Shown here piece by piece: positions 47,454 to 58,784 of a DNA stretch of 64,000 bases. Origin of the DNA: Actinomucor elegans (lineage: Eukaryota > Mucoromycota > Mucoromycetes > Mucorales > Mucoraceae); contig JAMSLZ010000009.1 in assembly GCA_026027325.1 (NCBI GenBank), positions 1,426,001 to 1,490,000 of the forward strand. The letters are read 5' to 3'. The notes beneath the pieces were generated by a model. That model saw only the letters and a list, made by a program, of their open reading frames with translations. It made no database searches and was not told the origin of the DNA. Made by a program: the position numbers and the translations under genes. Positions within the stretch are counted from its first letter, which is position 1. Every line of letters starts with the position of its first letter.

Positions 47454-48599
47454 TAGTCTCTGATTGTTAATGAGACATATCCAAGGGATTTCATATATTA
47501 CATAGTCTAGAAATCAATGCGGACGAATGGTTGAAAATAAACCAACGTATGTTTTCCGGAACGACGGATTAGGCACATAGTAAGGCTTCATCTTATATTC
47601 AACTGCACATGAAGCGATACCTGTAGAAAAAAAAAGAAAAAAAAGAAGCGTATTTCAAAAAAAACGTCCTTCTGTATTTGCTAAAGATAGACTCTAAGAC
47701 AAAAAAAAAAATCATGCAGACTATTTAAATTCAATCATCCAGTTCAGTGGGTATCACTATATCTAGATATATAGACAAAAGTACATGTTTTGGATTACTT
47801 CTATCTGGATTTATGCTCGCGCCAAGAGCATTTGAAACCTCTAGATGACTTTAATTCGAAATTCCAGCCGTTAGTACACAATAATGGTCTCATTTCAATA
47901 GTGATATAGACTCCAATTAATTTGCATTAAGTTTCATTTTTAGGCATAGATATTCTTGATACTTTATGCAGTTGGATTGTTACGATGGTTGGTGATCTAG
48001 CGATCACATTGTATATATCGATTTCAAGAACTGTGTAATCGAAACTTGACTGGATAGTCATCTAATTCTATCAATTATATATATATATATATGCACGTTA
48101 AGGAATTAGATTAATCCATTTGTAATACGGATAAAAAGAAAGGATCACACACGTAGTGGCTGCATGCACTTGCACGTTATGTTTTACACTTTACGCTTGG
48201 ACCCTAAGATCAATGGCAAGCCCATAGGTCACGAACATCATGTTTCAATGCGAGATAAACAGTTGTAATGAGCAGAAAGCTAGAGTTCTATACTAAAATG
48301 AAGACACGTTACCAGGCCACAGTGTACCCTGATCTGATTTGCGCCTAGATTATATAATAGAATGCATGCTTTACTTTGTGCTTGACTGGTACGCAAATAA
48401 TAAATCATATCACATCCGAAATTGATTTATAGCAATCCCAACCATGTCAATTATTGTAAGATGATGTAAAGGGCTTTTTAAGATACATATTACGGGTAAA
48501 CTTGTATCCAAATTACTTTGAACTTGCGTTTAAACGTATAGCGTAGTTGCTGTGCTTTAGCTAAATAGGCTTTCTACAAGATATAACCATTTACTCTAG

Positions 48600-48670
48600 G
48601 TATACGTGCTCTAGCATATGTGATATTCAATTGAGAATGGCCAAGGGATCAATCTATAGACCATTAGATC
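48600..48670 (+). repeat. Dispersed repeat copy
   Basis: CTAGCATATGTGATATTCAA, TTGAGAATGGCCAAGGGATC, AATCTATAGACCATTAGATC; diverged full-length copy. Confidence 0.6.
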
Positions 48671-48768
48671 TCGTGTGTGTGAAGCATATGTAGTTTGCTT
48701 TCAACCACAAATGAAATGATGTGTTCCTTATAATTCAATTAAATCTACACGCTAATAGATGGAGCAAT

Positions 48769-48836
48769 TTATTTTGGACATGCTGTACTCTTCAGACATG
48801 GCATTTAAGTAAGATCGATCAACAGATCTAGAGATG
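48769..48836 (+). repeat. Dispersed repeat copy
   Basis: TTTTGGACATGCTGTACTCT, TCAGACATGGCATTTAAGTA, AGATCGATCAACAGATCTAG. Confidence 0.6.
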
Positions 48837-48983
48837 TTGAGATCTTTAAAATATAGCAATTTGGGAAAAACATCTAGAGACATGCCCTTGGCCCTCTTTA
48901 CTGCTCTGATTTATTCCTTTTTTTTTTTTTCGAAAAATAAGCAAAGTGCTTTACAAATATAGTTTGCAAGAAATATAGATTTG

Positions 48984-49007
48984 AAAAAAAAAAAAAAAAA
49001 AAAAAAA
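48984..49007 (+). repeat. 24-base poly-A tract
   Basis: Uninterrupted A-run in the gene-poor 47.5-51.6 kb region; no associated element recognised. Confidence 0.8.
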
Positions 49008-50407
49008 GTGTAGAACGGCATGCTTTTATTCTTATGAATGCAAACGTGCAAGCTATAATTGTATTTCAAAACAATTGAAATATAAGCAAAGATATTGCCA
49101 TAGGTTTACAACAACACAAGATTATTTTTACATCGTTCATAGTGCGGCTTTATTTATTACATACTTGAAGAATGTACTTTTTGCATATCTACGCTTTTTC
49201 TTTTATTATTCACAAGTTGAATAACCTTTTGCAGGTAAATTAGCTGTTGCATTTCTGTTCTCTCTTTTTTTGTAATAAAGCTAATGATGTAGATTATTAA
49301 CTCTAAATTCATTTAAACTCTGGTATTATATCGTTATGGTATCGCAGCTATAGTGTCCTATTTCTCGGTTTCAATCTTTTAGTATTAAAGAAAATGTTCT
49401 GATAGGGACATGATAAAAAGAAATTCTGGGTCGCATAGTTTATTCAATGTTTTACCTGGTTAAGAAATTTAGGGGGAATCATATGCTGTTTTGAGTGATA
49501 CACTTATCCTCGAGATAACGATAATGAGAAGCAAAGGGGACAATTTGATAAATTTATTCATAATAATGTAAAGACTATAGATTATTATAAATTCAGCAGC
49601 TTGTGGCTGCAGAAGTTTGACATAGTTATACTCTAGTATAAATGTCGTTTTGTCATATGGTTCATACTCTAGCGTTTGTGTGTAAACAGGTTCAGTTACT
49701 CGACCCATATTAAAGAAACAAATACAGAAAAAACACATCCATATATACTCTGAAATGTAGAGCACAAGGCTATATTATAAACAATGTCTCTATATCGTCT
49801 TTGGTATTATCAAAGGATGATGCAGGTGTATACCTTCGCTATCTTCAGCATTCAATTGACCCTATTTCATTAGTTTTCGGTTATTTAAAATAATTCGCTC
49901 GCAGCAACAGCTGCTGCTTTTGTTTACTCAGGCACAAGAAATAGAATGTAGTCCTCCAGTAAAACAGCGTTAACAATATTTAAACAGAGTACGTGTAAAA
50001 TCTAATTGAACAAGAAACAAGACAAAACTTGTTTCAATATAAGAACTTTTCTTTAAAAGCCAATGTTTTTCTTTTTGTTCATTTAGAAATACAACCACAG
50101 CTTGGTACTTTATATTAAATAAAATTTGAACAAAGTATGCTTACATACTCAAAATTTTGCAGAATATGGTAGGTATACATCATGCGTTGAAAATGCCGTT
50201 TAAGCCCTCCAACAGAATGCTAAAGCTATATCGGGGTTTGGAATCATGCGTGTAAAAATGTTCATTGAAGCTTCATGTCGCATCTGATTTCTTGTTCTTG
50301 TTCAGAATTTCGTACATCTACTGAAACCATTTTTAAACAAAAGTGCAATGGATTTACTCCACTTTTAAGAATTGACTTTAAATGGCATGTATCTCATATA
50401 TTTTAGA

Positions 50408-50465
50408 TGTATAGATCTCTTGTTTAATTTGGATTTAATGTCGCATCTGTCAAATGATTCATACA
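50408..50465 (-). repeat. Dispersed repeat copy
   Basis: Minus strand reads GAATCATTTGACAGATGCGA, CATTAAATCCAAATTAAACA, AGAGATCTATACAT. A further partial match lies near 50270-50310. Confidence 0.6.
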
Positions 50466-51591
50466 GAAAATGTATTGTTACATTTATCAGGACTTTATTA
50501 GAGTGTGAGCCTGGCTCTTGGTTCAGGAAGGGCGGGGTAAAAAACTGGATGCTGAAAAGTGCGCAACACCTTTACCAAATTCTGCTCTATCCAGTTATCA
50601 ATAATAAAACATTGGATCAACCACTATATCATATCCGTCATTGGTGTCACTCAGTACATCTTCTGATAGTATCTGTATTATAACTCTCTTGGTAGAGTAT
50701 CGAGCATGTATAATAAAAAGCTTTTCGCATTGCTATTATAGCTCAAAGACTTGTTATTCTCTTGGAAGCAATCTGATAAAATATTGACAAATTAGAAGAG
50801 GGAAAAGATATTGTATCCTCACGTTTTGAATCTATTGTCTTTACGATAAAAGTAGGGCCTTATTCGATAGTTGTGTACTTTTCAATCTATGTAGCGCTTA
50901 GTATTTTTGATTAGGGCTTTTGCCCAGTTTATGTAACTGCTTAAATCCAAAGCATGATATTAAACTGATAACACAAGAGTGGATCAGTAAAGTAAAGTCG
51001 AATAAGGATATATTGGCTCGGCTAGGGCTCGTAATTGGGATATGCATTAACCGTACATAAAGCCGTTTGTGTTTCTTTAGAGGTTGACTTTTTTCTTTGG
51101 AGATCAAATAGTATTAAAAAAAACACGTTTCATATTGTACAAAAAGATAAAGGCGCCACATACTCCAATTAGGGTACACTAGTACAAACCCGGCATTTAC
51201 ATCAGTGTTTGTAATACTTACGGCCTGTCGCTATTTTGGGATGATTACACGAACAGCAGCAGTTGGTTTGTCCGTTTTAGCACATATACCGTCGTCATCG
51301 TTGATGCAAGTTTTATGGCATTCTTTTTTTTAAAAAAACAAAATACCTATATATGATATTCACTGTGCCTTTTTAAATTTAATTTTGTAAAGAAGAGAGT
51401 ACCAAAACTGAAAGACATTCTATATGAAATTGTTGGCTTTGATTTGAAACTGAGGAATATGTATGTGTCATATTCAAACTACGTTTTGAGTGTAACCGAA
51501 AGGAAAAAAAAAAAAAGGGCTTGGCTAGGTTATAAAATGCATTCTGGTTTTCATTCTATTTTTTTCTCTTTTGCAAACAAAAACAAAACGA

Positions 51592-53384
51592 ATGGATTCA
51601 TACTCACAACAATATCCCCCTCCTCCTCAACAGTATGCCTCACCGCCTGCCGGATATCAGGCACAACCACCGCCACAATACTATCCTCCACCTCAACAGC
51701 CAATGTACAACACCAACGCGGGATATGCTGAAATAGGCGAGCGACCTGCCAATGCCAATGATAAAATCAGACCTTCCAGTGGTTTCAAAGACGTGTGGGC
51801 CACTGTTCTATGGCTTTGCAATATGGCGGCTTTTATTGCTTTGTCTGTCATTGGTATTCGCGGTTATTCGCAAAACAAAGGATCCACAGGCGGCACACCA
51901 CCTAAATCTGGTAGTGGCATTACATTTGATACAGATACAGTCAAAGTATTTGGATTCTCGGTCATTGTAGGATTTGGTCTTAGTTTTTTGTACTTGATTA
52001 TTGCCAACTTGTAAGTGAAACTTTTTTTTTTTTTTTTTTTTTGTTATAGGATAAAAGGCTAACGTGATTTATTAGGATTCCGGGTCCTTTAATCTACATC
52101 ACCTTTATTGGTAGTATCATTGTATACATCGGTGTCACTGCTTACTATTTTTATATGCACTATTATTCTGCTGCTATCATCTTCTTGATCTTTACTCTAT
52201 TGTACCTATTCTGCTTTTATTCATGGAGAGACCGAATTCCTTTTGCTACAGGTAATATAGACATAAGTTTTTAATTTGGATCTAGCTAATAGGATTGAAT
52301 AGTCATGTTAAAGTCTGTTACCGCAATTACACGTCAATACTATAGCACAATGGCAATGGGCATCGTTTCTCTTGTAGTGCAGACTGTTTTCTCGGTCTGG
52401 TTCATGATCACTGTGGTCGGTGTCTACGAAGTTTACTATGATAGCAGTGGAAATAATTCCAAGTTAAACGCAGCCATGGTCTTTTTAGTTTTCTCGTTCT
52501 ACTGGACTACGCAGGTCATTTCGTACGTTACGCATGTCACTCTCTCCGGTGTCTTTGCTACAGTATATTTCCTTAACAATCAAGTAGCCCATCCTATCTG
52601 GGGAAGCGCCAAACGTGCACTCACTACTAGTTTTGGATCCATCTGTTTCGGTGGTCTTTTGATCGCTATCATCAATACCATTCGTTACTTTATTCAAGTG
52701 GCTAGATCTTCTTCAGATGATGGTATTCTCAGTTTTGTCCTTTGTATTTTGGATTGTATCATTGGTTGTATTGAAGGATTATTCGTAAGTTTCAAAAGAG
52801 GGTATGATCATCCATTATTAATCACGTTGATTAGGAATGGTTCAATCAGTACGCTTTCAGCGGTGTAGCAATCTATGGTCAGGGCTTCATTCAATCTGCT
52901 AAACGTACTTGGACAATGATTCAGGACCGTGGTATTGAAGCATTGATCAACGACAATCTCATTGGTAATGTCTTGTTCATGGGTACCTTACTCGTTGGTG
53001 TATTATCATCATTACTGGGCTACTTGTACCTGCTTATTGCTAAACCAGCTTATAATGCCACCGGTAACATGACTCCCATTGTCATGCTGATTTGCTTCAT
53101 TATTGGTATGTCCATGTTCTCGACTATTTCAACTGTTATTTCTAGTGGTGTTACGACGACATTTGTCTGTTTGGCAGAAGATCCTGAAGCATTAAGAAGG
53201 TAAGACGAATAAAGACGCTATACAGCCATTATACTCACCCATGATTCCTTACAACGTACAATAGAGTCAACCCAGAATTGTTCGAGTCTGTAAGTGCATA
53301 TTTGAACGCATTTCTATATGATTGTTTCTAATTATCTTTGCGTAGATCCGTCAAACATGGCCCGAAGTTGTTCAACGAATCTAA
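51592..53384 (+). CDS. PNS1: Choline-transporter-like (CTL/Pns1) membrane protein
   Basis: Six exons (51592..52010, 52076..52251, 52303..52784, 52835..53199, 53265..53289, 53346..53384) give 501 residues, phases consistent. CTL/SLC44 proteins are multi-pass plasma-membrane proteins; animal members carry choline, while fungal Pns1 function is unsettled. Seen: a P/Q/Y-rich N-terminus (YPPPPQQYASPPAGYQ), then about ten hydrophobic segments, beginning WATVLWLCNMAAFIALSVIG. The CTL-typical C-terminal half includes HPIWGSAKRALTTSFGSICF-like sequence, FNQYAFSGVAIYGQGFIQSA, and the ending TFVCLAEDPEALRRVNPELF spliced to RQTWPEVVQRI. Two very small 3' exons (25 and 39 bases). Confidence 0.9.
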
Positions 53385-54344
53385 TACCTCTTATCTAGAA
53401 ACTTTTGCTAATACTACTAATATTTTAATAAAAGATTGTAATACTACTACACTTATTCAACATCTGTTTTAGTGGTCATTGTGCTAATAGAGATTTGGCT
53501 GGCTATCAAAGTTTGATGGCAGATATCATGCTACATTGGCTCTTGAAATAACAATAAAGAACAAAGAAGCGAAAACTATTTATAACAAAGTAGAATGAAC
53601 ATGTTATTATAAACATCAGAGACTTTTAAGTACATGATTTTGAAGTGAGGGTACTCTCTAGCATCACTTTTTTTTATATATGATAAATATTCTAGAATGT
53701 CTGACTCTGATGATTTGATCTGAATACATTCCTTTAAGTTTAGTTACTCAGTCCCAAATGTAGCGATAAAAATATATACAAATTGATTGAAACATAAACA
53801 AGATTCCATTATGAACCTCGCTTTTAAATGACAGACTAGTTTAAAATCAGAATACAAAAATTAAATATGAAACTTGATCCCCTTTTTCATAACAAACAAT
53901 TGTTAATAGACGCAACATGCATTCAATAATGTAATATGTATCAGAAAATGTTAACATTAATAAAATGCTTTTTCTGGAATTTACAATACATAGCTAATGC
54001 ACACTAAAATTTAATAGAAATACTAATATACATGGTCAAATATACTTTATCTACGTTACTGATAAATAATGTTGTCCCCACACCACAAAAAAAAAAAAAG
54101 TTTGCTTTGAAAATTAGGATCAGAGTGAATGCGATTGGAGGAAATATTTTTTCCAAAACAAGTCATTTTGATATCTTGACATTTGTCTACTATTTTATGT
54201 TCAATTTTGCATTTGAAGACTGGACACATTTAAACTGTATCGTTCCGTATGTTGTTATCATCATTTAGTTGAAATGAAAGGAGTATACTCTACTTTAGAA
54301 ATTAGCATTAAACTGTATACATAACATCTATGCTCGCTTGATAA

Positions 54345-54410
54345 ATATATAAATCATTCGATAGATCCCGGTTTAATGCTGCATTTTACGAGTGCTTCAT
54401 ACCCTCAGTA
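54345..54410 (-). repeat. Dispersed repeat copy
   Basis: Minus strand reads GGGTATGAAGCACTCGTAAA, ATGCAGCATTAAACCGGGAT, CTATCGAATGATTTATATAT. Confidence 0.58.
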
Positions 54411-54520
54411 AGCATTTTCCCCTAGCGTAAACTTTTTTTTAACTGAACCACAGTTTGCATATTTGGTTTTTCAATAATCAACCGCAGATTTTATTTACTT
54501 CGTATGAACAAGGTCTTATA

Positions 54521-54582
54521 ATCTATTGATTTCTCAATCAACCTTGGTTTAAAGGTCTGCTATATTGATAGTTCATAAGTGG
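54521..54582 (-). repeat. Dispersed repeat copy
   Basis: Minus strand reads ACTTATGAACTATCAATATA, GCAGACCTTTAAACCAAGGT, TGATTGAGAAATCAATAGAT. Confidence 0.58.
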
Positions 54583-54814
54583 AAGAAGCTACAACAATTG
54601 TTGGAGTGTTTATTGGAATATAGATCTTGGTAAATGAATTTTGATAGTATATATTGAAAGCCGCTTGTCAAATGCAAGCAAACATAAAACTACCCAATCA
54701 CATTCCAAACATTAAAAAAATTGGTTAAAACTCCATCCCGAGAACTTTTTTTAAAAAAAGTTTGTTATTACTGCACACTTTGTCTAACTAATCCCCCCCC
54801 CCACGATCTAAAGC

Positions 54815-56214
54815 ATGCTTCAACGATCTATAATTCAGCAATCAAAAAGAGGTGTTGCTTCAATTCACAGTTTCAAGACGCCTTCGAGCTCGATCCAAAA
54901 GACCAACCTACTTGGGTTTCCTTTGGATAATCTTCAAACTGAACTAGCTGGGCTGCAACATTCAAAAAAGTTTACAGCTTTACAGATCTGGCAACACATG
55001 TATAAGAAAGGCTATACTAAATTTGAAGATATGCCTAATATCTCGAAGGATCTACAAATGGAGTTGAATCGCAAGTATGAAATAAACTATGGAGAGGTCA
55101 AGGTATGTCACTTTTCTCAAGTATACCTGTCAATTGACTAAAATTGTATGGCATAACAGCTGGATAAGATTGCCTTGGACCAAACTCGAAAGTTTTTGAT
55201 TGGATTCAATACACGCCAAGATCCCAAGGCTATTGTAGAAACAGTCATTATACCCGAACTTAAGCGGTCAACCTTGTGTGTATCTTCGCAAATTGGGTGT
55301 TCATTGAACTGTAGTTTTTGTCATACAGGAACACAAAAATTGGAACGTAGTTTGACATCTGCCGAAAGTTAGCATTGATACACTACTGCAATTGGTTTGC
55401 CATTTTCATTTACACTTTTCTATTATAGTTGTGGGACAGTATATGATTGCAGCAAGTAGTTGTGGAGATTTCCCATTAAAAGACGATAAAAAGAAGACGC
55501 TTTCAAATATGGTATTTATGGGACAAGGCGAACCGCTTTATAACTGGAAGAATGTCAGCAAAGCCATCAATATATTAACGGATAAACAAGGGTTAAATTG
55601 GTCCAAGCCAAAGATTACTATCTCTACGTCTGGTGTAGTACCTTTGATCCCCAAAATTGCAACAGAGCTGGGTGTTTCTTTGGCTATTTCACTGCATGCA
55701 ACCAACAATGCGCTCCGAGATGTTCTAGTACCGCTCAATAAGACATTTCCATTGGAAATGGTACTAGAAGCATGTAAAAGTTATGCACATCATATGGGTA
55801 ATAGAGGCAGAAGGATTACTTTTGAATATGTCATGCTAGATCATGTCAATGATTCCCTATCGGATGCTCGCGCTATGGTTAAGCTACTGAAGCAGTTACC
55901 GGCTCACGTTAATTTGATGTAAGCGAACCAGAAAGTGTCCACTATGATGCATTTACTTATTGATAATATAGACCTTTTAATCCTTGGCCTGGAAGCGGTT
56001 ATGAATCAACAAAGATGGATCAGGTTGAAAGATTTGCTCAAGTAGTTACACAAGGTGGTATTCATTGCACTATCCGCAGGCCTAGGGGACAAGGTATTTG
56101 TATTTTGAGAGAATCTTTAGTTGAATGTATACACTAAATTTCGATGCATTAGACATTATGGCCGCGTGCGGTCAATTGAAGAGCTCAGAGGAAAGAAAGA
56201 AGCATCTGAAATAG
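54815..56214 (+). CDS. rlmN: Radical-SAM rRNA methyltransferase, RlmN type (probably mitochondrial)
   Basis: Five exons (54815..55102, 55160..55367, 55429..55918, 55972..56093, 56153..56214) give 389 residues. RlmN methylates C2 of adenosine 2503 in bacterial 23S rRNA (and A37 of some tRNAs). Seen: the radical-SAM cluster motif CSLNCSFC (C143, C147, C150), the two mechanistic cysteines at C136 ([12 protein letters not shown]) and C375 (DIMAACGQL), [43 protein letters not shown] and [11 protein letters not shown]. The basic, serine-rich N-terminus ([20 protein letters not shown]) fits mitochondrial import, so the substrate is probably mitochondrial rRNA; that is inference. The second intron has an unusual GTTAGC donor. 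Confidence 0.93.
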
Positions 56215-57130
56215 CGAGATGTTCATACTTGTAGCGCTTGTATATGGGTCATTTCAGTTAGCTATGGACTTTTGAAGAACGCATGTCCAAAACCAAAAAT
56301 CGACGTACTTTTAGCGACTTTTATAAAATAAAAATGTAAATTAATGTACAGTGTATCAACGATCTTTGGAAAGAACTAACTGCAGCAGTTTAGTTCTTTT
56401 TGCTTATATATATATATATATATATCATAGTATAATCGAATTATTTAGGTCAAACTTTGATAATAATATAGACCTCAATAATATCTTCTATGTTGTAAAA
56501 AACATCGGCCACAACTGAACACGGAAACACGATTCATGTTATGTTACTGATCATTAGGTTCTTTCAAAAATGTTTACTATTTTAATTGGTTAGCAGCATC
56601 CCGATATTTTTTTAAAAAAAAACCCTTATATTCAAGTAGACGCTATTGGTTGAATAGTTAAAATGTTAGATGAATTTGAAACCAGCACTTCTGGGATCAA
56701 AACGCGACTTTTTATACACGATCTTGTAATAATAAAGCAATTAGACATGTATATAGTCTATGAATGAAGTCTGTGCAAAGTTTACTTATGCGTTGAATTG
56801 GTGCCGCATTTAAGGTGTATTTAATATTAAACTTGGAGTTTTACCCTAGTTTTAAGCTATTTTTCGGTTCTTTGCTCCTAATTTGAATGATTATGAAAAA
56901 AAAAAAAAAATGTATATACGTATAACTAATTCTGAATACATTGAACCTACCAACATCATGAATGAAGCATATAAAGTAATATTTCAACTATAATCCTCGC
57001 AGTTGAATCTCTGGAACTTTTTTAAAATTTAAAGCGCGAGTATTTGATCATAAAAAAAGGCCGGTTTGTGACGTAAACTAGAAATTTTTTTTCTTCTTTC
57101 TTCCTTTATTATAATACCTTTAGAATAGAG
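56215..57130. other. Intergenic, no gene seen
   Basis: About 0.9 kb. AT dinucleotide run near 56407-56425, T-run/A-run palindrome near 56605-56622, A-run near 56897. Presumed promoter of the nucleoporin gene at the end. Confidence 0.55.
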
Positions 57131-58622
57131 ATGTTTGGTCAATCGTCGAATCAGCCAAGCTTATCTTTTGGATCACTCAATACAACACAGCCTCAGAAAA
57201 CGAATAGCCTATTCGGCAATGTACCCACAGCGACTTCAGCACCTTCCACAACACTTTTTGGGAGTTCTTTAACACCAGCTTCAACCACGACAAACACATT
57301 ATCTTTTGGAGCACCTGCTAGCACGGGTGCAGCAAGCACTTCTTTATTTCCCAAGAGTACTTCTTTGTTTCCTGCCACCACTACTTCAGCACCAACCACG
57401 ACACCTTCGTTGTTTGGCTCTTCTACTGTAGGTCAAGGTACTACTTCTTTATTCCCCAGTAATACTCAACAGCAACAGCAACAGCAACAACAACAACAAC
57501 AGCAGCAGCAGCAGCAGCAGAACCTTTTAGATATTAAGAACTGCTTTTCAGATAATAAGATTCCCCACTTTTTTGTTACATCTGACAACATTACGCGTAC
57601 GCCTGTACCAGCCAGTGCTTTCTTCGGAGCGAAACCTCAAGACCTTACAACAAAGCACACTGATCATTTAGACCCAAGTTCGAGTATTTCCATCGCCTTT
57701 AATAAAAGCAAGCGAACACTACCTGGCTTTTTGACATCCACTGATAATACAAACTCGGTAAGCAAGTAGAATAATAGACAATATATTGATATTAATAGGT
57801 GTTGTTTCCAGTCTACCAGCAATAGCAAATCAACTACAAGTGATTACGCTGGAAAGAAGAGAATCTTGGAGGACAATACTGAAGAAGGGTATGTATAGGT
57901 GTAAAAAAGAACGATTGCTGTACTCAATTTGAAGTGTAGGCGTAATGTTTTGGCAAAAAATCATCGAGGTGTGTTTGCTCATTCAGACAAACTAACTGAT
58001 GGATTCAATATGAACTTGGTAAAGAAAGCTGACTGTGATAATGTGCCCAGTTCTTCTATAAGAGATATGAGCGTTCCTGCTTCTAAATACGATTTAGCTC
58101 CAAGCCAATCCAAAGCGGTTGTAAATGATACGGTTTCTAGTGCAAACCAATCCAGTTCCTACAATGCGCAGAGGTAAATAAGTTGACTGAGCGCAACTTG
58201 ATACTAATATCTTTTATAGTCCTTTATTGACTAGTAAAACAAGAGTTCGTGTATTCGGTTTTGATCAAAGCAAGACAAAAGAGATTATCGAGCATTTTAC
58301 ACAGTTGGGTGATTTAATTGAGCCTTATTCAAGTCAAGGCAATTGGATTACATTTAACTATGTTAATCATGAAAGTGCTTTAAAGGCTCTGGCATGCCAT
58401 GGTATGTCTTTTGAACAAGATCGTATGGTGGGCGTTACTTGGGATGAAAGGGCTCAGGAAATGGAGTTGTTGCAAATGCATCAAGCAACACATGATTTAT
58501 TCAAGAACCCTTCCTTGTTTAAGCCTAAACCGTCAGTACCTGCCAAAGATCAACAGAAGAAGGAGCCAGTAACTAGTAATAGTCTTTTTGGTAGAGTGAG
58601 GGAAATACTTATGGGTTGGTAA
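57131..58622 (+). CDS. NUP53: Nucleoporin of the Nup35/Nup53 family
   Basis: Four exons (57131..57757, 57812..57888, 57940..58173, 58220..58622) give 446 residues. Nup53/Nup35 is an inner-ring nuclear-pore subunit that binds membrane, Nup93/Nic96 and Nup155/Nup170. Seen: an N-terminus with repeated LFG/SFG units (MFGQSSNQPSLSFGS, SLFGNVP, TLFGSS) and a CAG-encoded run of 18 glutamines (about residues 114-131). A Nup35-type RRM follows (TRVRVFGFDQSKTKEIIEHF, QLGDLIEPYSSQGNWITFNY, EQDRMVGVTWDE), then a C-terminal amphipathic helix LFGRVREILMGW that matches the known membrane-binding end of the family. FG repeats at this length are commonly reduced in Nup53, so the LFG-rich N-terminus is notable. 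Confidence 0.92.
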
Positions 58623-58784
58623 CCATCTAATAAAAAAAGTGCAGTCCAAAGAAAAAGTCACGCTACCTAAAACAATAATTTAAACAGCTTTTGTTCATAT
58701 ATTTATATAAAGTATTCTTTTTTTTTTTTTTTTTTTTTTTTTTCTCTTGTACATTTCTTTTTCAATTAGTAAATCGTTTTGGTC

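Larger units (their letters stand above)
47456..51591. other. Long repeat-rich region, no gene seen
   Basis: 4.1 kb without a supportable gene. Contains dispersed-repeat copies, a 24-base A-run (48984-49007), AT dinucleotide runs near 48077-48092, and a T-run/A-run near 51325-51340. Short ORFs at 49469-49765 (minus) and 50372-50683 (plus, overlapping a repeat copy) show no family signature. The last few hundred bases presumably carry the promoter of the choline-transporter-like gene. Confidence 0.6.
53385..54814. other. Intergenic with two repeat copies, no gene seen
   Basis: 1.4 kb. Two minus-oriented copies of the dispersed repeat (54345-54410, 54521-54582). A short T-run/A-run at about 54747-54759 and a C9 run at 54793-54801 stand just upstream of the RlmN-like start. 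Confidence 0.6.

Noticed and set aside
49469..49765. 98-residue minus ORF
   Set aside because: Hydrophobic and AT-driven composition in a repeat-rich region; no motif, no neighbouring exon.
50372..50683. 103-residue plus ORF
   Set aside because: Its first part overlaps a copy of the dispersed repeat in the opposite orientation, so the open frame is probably fortuitous.
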